Shown here piece after piece: positions 34,542-44,593 of a stretch of DNA of 64,000 nt; within the stretch, counting starts at the first letter, position 1; each line of letters begins with the position of its first letter. Position numbers and translations under genes: made by a program. Under the pieces are notes generated by a model. It was not told where the DNA came from. It worked only from the letters and a program-made list of their open reading frames with translations, and did not search any database. The DNA comes from Siphonodentalium dalli (lineage: Eukaryota; Mollusca; Scaphopoda; Gadilida; Siphonodentaliidae), in contig CP136069.1 of the NCBI GenBank assembly GCA_032622095.1, positions 81,366,958 through 81,430,957 on the forward strand. Direction: 5' to 3'.

Positions 34542-35505
34542 GGGTACTAGTCATAACGCCACACCGGCGAAAAGCCACATTTTAATTTAGTCAGAACGCC
34601 ACAGTCAATGGTCAAAACGCCACCTAAATTTAGTCAGAACGCCACCTAAATTTTGTCGTAACGCCACATGCTATACTGAAGCTGATCGGATTAAGAGGGA
34701 GGTCGAGTAATTTAATGTAAATGGAGATATACATATATCCGGAGTTCCCACGTGTAACTTTTGCTCAGGATATTTGTATGGAAATGTCCATTCAAACTTG
34801 GTTACTTGACCTCGAGATCCTCTAAATAATAAATATATATAGGACTCTGCTTGATTTTTTGTATTTTGATAATTACGAACGTAAACCATCAATATAACAT
34901 GGTCAACATAAGCGTAACAACTTCACATTTTACATTAGGTTTTTTTTTTATTTTGTCGTTGGAAATGTCCATGTGCGCAACTACGATGGAATGCTGGCAT
35001 CAAGAAATAGTCAACTTCTTCCTTTCATCGTTGATTTTTGCAAATACAACGTTCTAGAAATATCGGTCCCACACGTATACGATGTGTTTGTATCCACATG
35101 TTTTGCAAACTACCGCATGTTGATTTCTTCTTAAAGCGTTCGCATAAAGTGGCATCCGTATAATGCACGTAACAAACACCTATCACCAAACATAAATTAC
35201 GCCAATGGTCACATGTGTCAATGATAATATTACCGTGGCATGATCAGTACTGAACGCATCACTTCCATGTGTATACTATATTACGCGTGCATGTGTGTTA
35301 CGTGATATAAACATCCAAAATGTTATAACAAAATGCGTTCGCATATAGATTTTAATAAACATGAAAGCTGATAAACCAATGTGGCCTTTTGACCAAAATT
35401 AGGTGGCGTTTTGACTCATAAAAAGTGGCGTTTCGTCCAAAAATGTGGCGTTCTGACCAAATGAAAATGTGGCGTTTTGACAATGTGGCGTTTTGACCGG
35501 TTCCC
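34542..35505. mobile_element. TIR element with GTGGCGTTTTGAC subterminal repeats
   Basis: 964 bp with an exact 8-bp direct repeat, GTACATAA, at 34534-34541 and 35506-35513. The ends are GGGTACTAGTCATAACGCCA and the complement of GGGAACCGGTCAAAACGCCA. Four or five copies of a GTCAGAACGCCAC-like motif lie inside the left end, and as many inverted copies inside the right end. The site without the insertion is seen at about 10395-10415. Non-autonomous; 8-bp duplications fit hAT-like families. Confidence 0.88.
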
Positions 35506-35513
35506 GTACATAA

Positions 35514-36472
35514 CAGTACACTATAATTCAACATCAAAACTCCAATTTAGATTCCGATCATACTAATTTCCTATCGTCAAGGGATGGGTTAAACAGCTGC
35601 CGATCGTGATCGGCCTCTCATTTTTGTCATCCGAGAAAATAATTAAGGTCAGCGCAAAGAAATAGGGTCAGTCGGGTCACCTGAATAAAACATTTTATTT
35701 TCTTTGGCCTATTAATAAAAATTTAAAAGTCGCATTTCATTGTGCTTTTCAGAACTTTGTGTTAAACTGAGGAAACGATGTAAATCACAATAAAAATTTA
35801 GCTCAATCAGGCTAAGATAGACGAAATGAGCTAATTATCTCATTTGAATGTTTGACATTGTGTGCCCAACATTTGAACATGCCATGAATCTCTATGCTGG
35901 CTAGCGCCCGTAGAGATCATATTCCACCAGTACAAAACATGAATACTTTTTCAGTTTTTAAGTTTTGAGAGGGAACCTTATAAAATCGAAAAAATAATGC
36001 AGGGAATATATTTCTTAGTTATTATCTGTACATTAACAATGTGCTTCACTATAGGTGAAGGTCCCAAATCGAAAGTTCATGATTTAAGCGACTTGTGAGC
36101 TATTTTGCTTTGCATCTCTTAAAATTATGGAATTTCTCCTGGGTAAATAATTCAATATTTATTGCGATATCAGCTCACAGAAAAGCATGTAATTTCGAGT
36201 TGGGACCTACACCTACAGCGAAGTACCCTACATTATTAAAGAACAGATAATAACTAAGAATTTTAAGAAATATATTTCCTATGTTATATTTTCGACTTAA
36301 TAATGTTCCTAGTCAAACCTTGACATTGGCTGAATGCGTCAGCCGCATGTCTGTGAAAGCAGATAGCTGCATGTGTTGGTCGCATGCGTAAGCCAGAGGT
36401 CTGTGAAAGCAGCTTCACTTACATTGCCTTCAGCCTTCACAGAATCAGTCGCACTCAGTCACCCTCACCAGG
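35514..36472. other. Interspersed repeat remainder and a TIR fragment
   Basis: 35514-35625 continues the repeat interrupted by 34542-35505 ('aagggatgggttaaacagct', 'gccgatcgtgatcggc'). About 35780-35850 is a diverged piece of the TIR found at 41011-41983 ('aaatttagctcaatcaggct'). 36040-36250 holds an inverted pair around 'ataggtgaaggtcccaaatc' / 'gttgggacctacacctacag'. Otherwise unrecognised. Confidence 0.5.
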
Positions 36473-36473
36473 T

Positions 36474-39027
36474 CTCGCAAATGTGAGAATACAGCTACAC
36501 TAGCTGTATTCAGCTAACCTAGCTGAATCCAGCTATATATTCCACTCTCAAACCAGCTGTTTTTCGATATTAAACTAGAAGTGCTAATTTGCGCATCAAA
36601 TCAGGTCACCCTATTATCCGGTCACTTTCAACTAAATAAAAAATGTCACTCGGTTTGTGACAAAGTGTTGCAATTTATCAACACAGCGATTTCGATTTTG
36701 TGTGAAAACTTACTGACAGGAAGTGAACGTAAATATCCTGGGGAAACGTGAACTAAATCACTTGTAAAATAAAGATATATGCCATAGTGTTGAAACGATT
36801 AGTGGTTTTGAGGAATCGACTAGTCGCCAGAGGGAATCGACTGCTAGTCGGACCCCTTCCGAAACTTACCGTTTTGTGCTCATATACGTATATAATTTGC
36901 CGTTTGTTTTGAGTACCAGTAACCAACTTTGCATTTTCGAACGCAAAGCAAGACGTGATTTAACACTATTTGCCGTGATTATTTGGCTTAATATCACTGA
37001 AGGTTAATAGGTTATTAATTTGTCCCTGGTATATGATGTTTTATGACAATCAAATTACCATCCAGTTGATGTATGTATCTAAACGGTGGTGACACCACCT
37101 GATCGATCGCGGAAACGCTACGGATTACGGAGTGGAAGCGCGTGCAACAATCAGAAACCAGTGCGTACAAGCCTTTTATGCTAGGAGATGTCATGTACAT
37201 ATATCGGACACGGAATGTGGTAAAGTTCCCTGTATATATAGAGTCCGCATATATTAAAAATTGGCCATGCATTGCGTACATAATGTTGTTCCTTGTATTC
37301 ATTGCAAGGTCACGATATGACATAGCTTAATCACGGACAGTCATTTTCCCGACAAAACGCACGTGTTTTCACTGTTTGATTTGATCGCGTACATAATTGT
37401 CTCTCGTGCATGGTACATTGTAAATATATATACAATTTTACTCGCGAGTCCCCGAACACACAATCGATCGTGTCAGTTTCAGAAATAAAACTGCGCAGAC
37501 CGGCGATGTTAATAGTACATTTCAATGCGATGTCGTAAGTTCAATATTTAGCCCGATTCCAGGAATTTGCGTCATCCAGATTACGTTTCTGGGAACAGCT
37601 TTGTCACCGCCCAATTCCGCGAAGGATTTAAGTTTGAGGTGCTAAAATACATTGTAATTTTTCACAAACACAGCCCATAAACGACGTGGGATTTCCGAAG
37701 TGACTCGCCAGTTTAGTTCGAAATACGCGACGCTATTCGATGCATAGCATGGCCGACCACAGGTTGGCTTTATATTTATATCTATAATACAATATATCTA
37801 GAACGTGCGATCGTATACGCTCACTCATGCGTCAGTTGATGCATGTGGTGGTTGTAAAAAATATCACACAATTTTACAAATAAACTTTAAAGGTATACTG
37901 ACATAGTGCTTCAATAAACTATAATATATTGGACTTGTTATTATACTTAAAACTTAATAATGTCACCTCGCAACTAAATTAATTGAAGTTGAGTCCTGCA
38001 CACCTGCAAACACGTTGACCAGTTATCACTCAGATCAATTCCGTCACGCCGAAATAGACATGGTTGCGATAGGCGCTGATTCTTTGAAGTTGATTATCAA
38101 AGCCGGTCGTCTCAACTTCAAAGAATAAGCCGCCGCGGCGCCGACAAATACATTGAGTTGAGGTCATTGGGTTTCGCGCTCGTGCATGACCACCAAGTAC
38201 TGAAAGCAGTTATCGCATCAAAGGGACAACAAAGAAGGCTTTAACAAGCTAATTGTGATTGTGTATTTCGATAGCCTGATTGTTTAAATTGTCCAGTAAT
38301 TAGGCAACGGCAGCAACGGCACTGCTTTCGCGATGTCATAATGGCTGTGGGTGTGTTCCGACTAGTCGATTTCGGAATCGAATAATTTAATAATCGCGTC
38401 GATTTCGATTAGTCGTTTCAACACTAATATGCCATCAGACACTCCTGTATTTCTTCCCACTGCTAAAATGGAAATAAGCATTAGAATGATGTACATAACC
38501 TCAAGCATTTGAACTTGCACACCACTAACCGGTTGTGAGTGATACCGAATAACTATTTGCTAAAGTGGTGAGTTGTGCTCACTCGGTTAATCTCGGGCTA
38601 GAGATCATGTCCCCCTTTTCAACTATTTAATACTTTTAGAGCACCAATCAAATTGTGTTTGAGCAGCACTGGATTACTATTTCCAGAACTGATAAAGACA
38701 TTGCATCTACAGTGTTGGATATTGTATTAAATATAGTTTTCAATGTATTCTGCAATGCATAAGAGAGTTATTAAACTGTAGCCGTAGTGAGTTTTCACAC
38801 ATAATCGACATCACCGTGTCAACAAAACACAACACATTGCACAAAACAAGTGACAGTTTTGATTTGTTTGAAAGTGATTGGAGAATTGGTAACCTTGTTT
38901 AGATGTGTAAATTAGCATTTCTAGTTAATTATCGAAAAACAGCCGGTTTGAGAGTAGAATATATAGTTGAATTCACCTAGGTTAGCTGAATACAGCTATT
39001 GTAGCTGTATTCTCACATTTGCCAGTC
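36474..39027. mobile_element. Long-TIR (foldback-like) element, interrupted by hAT
   Basis: The left arm starts gcaaatgtgagaatacagct (36474) and continues through 'ctctcaaaccagctg', 'gctaatttgcgcatcaaat' and 'tgtcactcggtttgtgac'. The right arm (about 38800-39027) is its inverted copy, ending agctgtattctcacatttgc. Each arm contains short inverted pairs of its own. Related single arms lie at 39037, 40617-40775 and 42060-42149 plus 47698-47821. Confidence 0.75.
36785..38426. mobile_element. Non-autonomous hAT-type element with perfect 8-bp TSD
   Basis: 1642 bp flanked by the exact 8-bp repeat ATATGCCA (36777-36784 and 38427-38434). The ends are TAGTGTTGAAACGATTAG and the complement of TAGTGTTGAAACGACTAA. 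The sequence near each end is rich in CGATTAGTCG-like motifs, a common hAT pattern. No transposase frame was recognised. It lies inside the foldback-like element 36474-39027. Confidence 0.92.
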
Positions 39028-39445
39028 TGCAGGTCTGGCAAATGTGAGAATACAGCTGCAATAGCTGTATTCAACTAACCAAGCTGAAATCAGCTATATA
39101 TTCTACTCTCAAACTGGCTGTTACTAAATAGTTGAAAAGGGGGACATGATCTCTAGCCCGCGATTAACCGAGCGAGCACAACTCACAACTTTAGATTACC
39201 GCACACTAGCTTATCTGTATAATACCGTTAAGAATAGTTATCGATATCGCTCACAACCCGTTGGTGGTGGGTGAGTTCAAATGCTTGAGGTGTTCAAATG
39301 CTTGAGGTTATGTACATAATTCTAATATATACGTTCACCTCCCGTCATAGTTTTCAGACAAAATCGAAATAACAGTGTTGATAAATTGCAACACTTTGTC
39401 ACAAACAGGTGACTTTTTTTATTTGGTTCAAAGTGACTGGATAAT
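38470..39445. repeat. Large inverted repeat centred at ~39032
   Basis: 38488-38636 and 38940-39027 are inverted copies of 39037-39330. Landmarks are gagatcatgtccccc with gggggacatgatctc, and gagtagaatatatag with ctatatattctactc. The left arm carries about 300 bp extra, between 'caactattta' and 'aacagccggt', absent from the right. Two foldback-like elements abutting head to head would produce this arrangement. Confidence 0.75.
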
Positions 39446-39449
39446 AGGG

Positions 39450-40605
39450 TAGGGACCTGCGAATATCCGAGATTCGATTCGATGTCGATATTGTCTATTT
39501 GGTGTTACTTTGTTGTAGTCTCGTTTTTTGCGTCTAGATAATACATGACAAATGACCTGAAATCACATAAATTGAAGCTCAATGTTGCCAAGTTAGCCAA
39601 CAAAGGTAATTATGAATGTATGCCAATCAGAATAGATGTGCATTATGCAAATTATGTGCTCCGATCGCAACCCGTGATGGTGATCAATCGCCGCATATAT
39701 TTTTAATCTATATCGACACTATATAAATACGGTGCGTGATCGCTATAGATGCGGAACTCAATTGATTACCGTATGTTTAGAACTTCGGATATCCAATTCA
39801 GATTTATATATGAATAAAATACAATGTCAGCCGCCGTTATGCGCGACAAATAGTAGAGTGGAATGAACAGAAACCTTAGAACAAACAGTCTATTACGTTC
39901 TTAAATGGACACCATTATGTGCGACAAGTTATCTGCGACACTGCCGGCAGAATTCATAGAAATGTCCTATTTTAAATTTCTGTTTCCCGGGTAATGGAGC
40001 GTGTTGCACCAAGTTTCGATCCATTGAATCTTGTTAACATTTAACACTTGTAATTTATGTCTGTTTTCTGGGACCCTCTCGTGAAGACAAATACTGTGAT
40101 AAGGTGTTTGATCTATTGTGGGTTGAAAAGTTTAACAATAACAGATAACAAATAATAATATTGGTATCGGACTACAACAATTATATAGCTGAACGGTGTA
40201 CCCATGTCCAAGTGTGTCAAATCTTTATTATCTTTATTAACTAATGTAGACAAGTGACTTCCATGGGGTTTGTGATGCGTTGATTGAACTGTCTTTATGT
40301 GTCTTACTGTCACTTCTTGTGTCATGTTCGCCATGACACAGCTAGATAGAAATTGAATGCAACATAACCCAAACCATCCATTAGACTGAGAGTGACTTGC
40401 ATATGTCATGATTTTCCTAAAAAAATGAAACGCAAGTTCCAACTGATGTGTATGGATATTAACATTGTTATATAGTATCTTGTGAATTTTGCATTTTGTT
40501 GTTATGAGACACCGAAATAAACACTGGTAAACAATGTCAATCACTAACTGATTCGATTCGAGATTCGATTCAATGTCGATATCAGGGAGGAGATGCAGAT
40601 CCCTA
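39450..40605. mobile_element. Possible hAT-like element, ends TAGGGA(C/T)CTGC
   Basis: The left end TAGGGACCTGCGAATATCC and right end GCAGATCCCTA are inverted, and both are followed inside by 'gattcgattc' and 'atgtcgatat' motifs. 'ataataggg' occurs just left of the start and 6 bp right of the end, so the duplication is not clean. No transposase was seen. An alternative is two unrelated repeats that happen to be adjacent. Confidence 0.5.
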
Positions 40606-40616
40606 TTAGTATAATA

Positions 40617-41008
40617 GGGTGACCTAATTTAAATTTGATGCCCAAATTAGCGCTTCTAGTTTATTATCGAAAAACAGCCAGTTCGAGAGTAGAATATATA
40701 GCTGGATTCAGGCTTCCGCTGTTCAGCTAGGTTAGCTGAATACAGTTATTGTAGTTGTGCCAGACCTGCTAATGAATGCATTCGCAGAAAATAGTCCCCA
40801 GAATATTTACTGACATCGACCGCCGTAGTAAGTTTTCACACAAAATCAGAATTGCCGTGTCGACAAAAGGCAACACTTCTATTATTTCCCGTCTGATCGA
40901 TACCCCTCCCTCACTTATTGGGGAAGGGGCATGTCGCCAAAGAGGAGAAGACTTCATATAAGCCCTCGGGCTTGTTGTCTGATCCTCATTTCCATACATT
41001 ATCTCTTA
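40617..41008. repeat. Foldback-family arm
   Basis: 'caaattagcgcttctagttt', 'gagagtagaatatatagctg', 'ggttagctgaatacag' and, further on, 'gccgtagtaagttttcacac' are the arm sequence of the 36474-39027 family, with a disrupted terminus at about 40760. Confidence 0.65.
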
Positions 41009-41010
41009 TA

Positions 41011-41983
41011 CAGGTCGGGCACACATCCAAAACGGTCTACGTAGCTCGTTTTGTCTACTGTAGCCCGATTGAGCTACGTTTTTAATGTGATTTACACACC
41101 TCCATCGATTATCGTCATACCACGAGAAAAGCGCATTTCGAATTTTCGTTTATTAGTTGTGTACCACTATTGCGTCTACAAAGAAGCAAAAAACTCAACG
41201 ACTCACCACGGCTTAGGCGCAATTAACGATGTTTTAATTAAGACCTGTTAGCGTTTGGTAGTGACTTTCCCGAAAATAACAGATTTTGCCATAAAAAGTA
41301 GGAAACAATCCATTTGTTTTTGCAGGATATTTATTTTTGAAGGTCAAGAACGTCCGGTTTATGTGGCTTACCTGATTGGATAAAGCGAACAGCTTCACTC
41401 AGAGACGACTATTTGTTAAATGTTTGGCGACCGCCATTCAGAGAAGGCAAATACGGAAACACGATTCACAACTCTTCTTTAAAATTTGGAAGCACCTCGT
41501 GTAACATTACAGTTATACAAATATGGTTGTCCATTTGTCGTTCCGTACATTCCAACAGATAGATGTTACACTGAAATCCCATTAAAAACGTACCATTAAT
41601 CCCCGGCTAAATGCAACCAATCAGATTATCGCCTGTTCACGGATATTTGCAAACACAATTGCGACCGGAACTACCTCAGATTTTATGAAGATTTACATTT
41701 CGATCAAGAGATTTTGATGATCATTTCTTACCATTTTTCATGGTAAATTGACCAAAACAAATTGATTTTGAATCGCTCAAAAGGTATTAAAGCCGTGGTG
41801 AGTCGTGCTTCTTTGTAGACGTGATAGTGGTACACAACTAATGAACGAAAATTTGAAATGCGCTTTTTTCGTGGTATGGCGATAATTGCAGGAGGCGTGT
41901 AAATCACATTAAAAACGTAGCTCAATCGGGCTACAGTAGACAAAACGAGCTACGTAGACCGTTTTGGATGTGTGTCCGACCTG
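41011..41983. mobile_element. TA-flanked element with ~200 bp TIRs
   Basis: 973 bp between TA dinucleotides (41009-41010, 41984-41985). The TIRs start CAGGTCGGGCACACATCC on the left and CAGGTCGGACACACATCC on the right (read as complement). They continue in near identity for about 200 bp, through 'acggtctacgtagctcg' and 'agcgcatttcgaattttc'. No transposase. TA duplication and CAG ends fit a Tc1/mariner-type MITE. A diverged TIR fragment is at about 35790. Confidence 0.85.
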
Positions 41984-42703
41984 TACGTTATATGTTGTAT
42001 ATTTATGTCATTTGTGAATTATGTGTATTATGTTTGGATTTGGAAATAAAACTATGTTTACACTAACACTTTGTCAGAAAACAAGTGACGGTTTTCATTT
42101 GGTTAATTGACTTGAGGGTGGCCGGAGAATATGGTAGCCTAATTTCCATGGGTCGGGGTCGATTCGGTCCAGGGCTGTTTCGGCCGGGCTTGTTCGGCCC
42201 ATGGTTTGGGCCGAACAGTCTCACCTAAAAATGTTTTTATCAGTAGGATATTTGGATGTTTATATATATTTTTCTTTTGTATGTTATTTTATTATTATAA
42301 TAAAGCGTTTAATATTTTGATTAAAGTGCATAAAAGGGTAGCATTGCTCTAATTTATACTATATATATTGATCTTATGATTTGATTTAATATTCTTACCT
42401 GTGATTTGTCTGTGAGAAAGATGATAATAAAGTTGTAGATATATGTTACTATATAGATTGGTATACATGTATCTACCTTTTTACACTCAGAACGGCTTCT
42501 GGCATGTTTGTTTGGACAAGATAAAACGGTGATTGATCTGAGTTGAGAATCACTCAGTTGGTGAGTTGAGACTTGTTCATGCAATCACAACATGTTTGTT
42601 TAAGTGAGGCTTGTTCATGCCTATCACAACATTGTTCCATCTATTTAAGGGTAGTGTGTATGCCCCAACACCATATCCCATTAGTTCTTCAATTTGATTA
42701 ACA

Positions 42704-43638
42704 ATGAGCCGACGATACAGTTTACGAGTATTACCAACCAGCACTGACATCGACTATCCATGTGTCCAATGTACAAAGAATGTCCGACCACGTCAACACG
42801 CCCTTTCCTGCGACAGATGCGGCCAGTGGCAGCACATATTGTGTAACACCGGCGTTACACAGAAAAGTTATTTTGACACCATGAAGGGGCCGTCTTCAAT
42901 CAACTTTCTGTGCAGCAGATGCCCCGACACAATTGCTTCAGCATTTCTGCGAGAAGAGAGGTATATATAGGCAATTTCCTTGTTTGTTCCTCGTTATCCG
43001 TTCCTCGTTAACCGTTCCTCGTTATTATTTCTATAATATACATTATTATAAATAATATCTTTTGTTGCAGTCACGAAACACCAATGGATGTTGTCAACGA
43101 CACTTCAACTTTCGCATCAGCACCCACTGACGACAGCTTAGAAACGATACTTCGACAGACTGTGGAAGAAACCCTACCGACCATCCTTCAGCAAACAGTG
43201 AATGAAACATCCGTCGACAACGTTCAACAGACAGCCAACGAGACAACGACAGCCGACAACGACGATCTACTTGTCAGCTTCAACATAACTCGACGCGACT
43301 TTGACGACCGACCTGAACAGCACGATATCACACTCGACAACGAGGAACTGCCAGATGAAGATGTCCTAGACGTCCCTGTATCGTACAAGGTTCTACCGAA
43401 GGGCAGCAAAAGACAACAACCGCTGTTAGTGTGTACCGACGGCTACTCTTATGGGATAAAGGCATCACACAACGGACGCATCCGTTGGCGTTGCAGCGTC
43501 AGAGCCTGGAAGGATCCATGCCTTGCAGCTGCTACATCGATCGGGGAACAGTACATGCAAAATGACCACGAACATAACCACCCAGCCGATCCATCCCTCA
43601 TGATTAGGATTATTTCACAGCTGCATGGCAGGCTATAA
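42704..43638 (+). pseudogene. MULE transposase 5' part: PHD finger and FLYWCH finger
   Basis: Exon 1 (42704-42960, 85 codons plus 2 nt) starts MSRRYSLRV. It encodes a Cys4-His-Cys3 PHD-like finger: CVQC, CDRC, HILC, CSRC. Donor gtatat and acceptor ttttgttgcag bound a 110-bp intron. Exon 2 begins at 43071 in the matching phase. It has an acidic stretch with three QT(V/A)(E/N)ET repeats, then a FLYWCH finger (TDGYSYG, WRC, C, HEHNH) at about 43380-43600. The frame then ends at TAA 43636-43638, because the first half of the MULE transposase domain is missing and the rest is in another frame. Zinc fingers of this kind usually bind DNA ends in MULE transposases. The PHD finger in front is unusual. 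Confidence 0.85.
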
Positions 43639-43991
43639 GAGAGGTACTACCTGGTCGCGATATTAAAGGGTGCGTCTTCCACTGGTGCCAGGCTGTGATG
43701 AAGAAGGTCGGTGATATCGGCTTGAAAACCGCCTATAAAAACAACAACCCAATCAAGGCGTACATCCAGCAGTTCCTAGCTTTGCCATTCCTACCAGCAA
43801 GCCACATCCTGCCAACATACAACAGTTTAGCCACAAGTTTAGCCACAAAAGTACAAACAAATTTAATGAAATTTCGTCTTCTTCACCATATTTTTATTGA
43901 ACTACAAAAGTACAAACAAATTTAATGAAATTTCGTCTTCTTCACAGCTTGGCACAGGCGGCTTAACATGAAGGGGAGCAGATTGTCTTTC
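43612..43991 (+). pseudogene. MULE transposase domain, C-terminal half, first fragment
   Basis: The frame starting at about 43617 encodes AWQAIREVLPGRDIKGCVFHWCQ, the GC-x-FH-x2-Q signature of MULE transposases, and KVGDIGLKTAYK...FLALPFLP. The domain normally has about 100 or more residues before this point, including catalytic acids, and these are deleted. A 42-bp direct repeat (43845-43886, 43904-43945) follows, the second copy ending at a cttcttcacag acceptor-like site. The next piece, WHRRLNMKG, begins at 43950 and is cut by the insertion at 43992. Confidence 0.8.
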
Positions 43992-44593
43992 TACACTCTC
44001 AAATAAAGCAATTGATTTAGGTACCCCATGGAACCTAAAGCCGCGATAGTACCAGACAGTTTGGTACTATAAGCCTTTACAGCCTGTTTAGCGTTATAGA
44101 ACCACATGAGTTGGTACTCCACAGAGTGCCAATCGTTGGCTCCATGCTGGTTGGGTGAGACCGTGGGTGTGTCAATATCGAGTGTCGTGTGCAAACGATT
44201 AAATTAAAGTGAAAAATGGCCGCCCGTCGACTCGCGGTCGTAGATCTGTCGGAATATTTCATTTAGCACAATGCAAGGGAGTCTTTGTGGTTTTGTACTT
44301 AATTGGATGTTTAAACGCGGCAGCATAATTTGGAATCTAACATGTCACATTGTTAAATTTGCCGGTATCAGGGCTGTTTTGTTCTCTGGAGTATCAAATT
44401 GCTGGATCTATGCGTAGTACCTAAATACTTCAGAGTACCTGTCTTGATATTTTGGTACTTCAGATAATATATAGGGCGTATCATGAAAGCATCTATTCCT
44501 TGGCACCTCATATCGTGAGCGTCATGGCTTCGGTGACATAAATGCGGGGTGGGATATGTGCACAATGCCCGGGTAGAACTTAAATAATTATTA

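Noticed and set aside
37015-37323. 102-codon frame inside the hAT-type element
   Set aside because: No transposase motif, and overlapped by an equally long frame on the other strand. Probably chance.
41051-41943. Two look-alike 66-71 codon frames on opposite strands
   Set aside because: They are the same sequence read from the two terminal inverted repeats of one element, not a gene pair.
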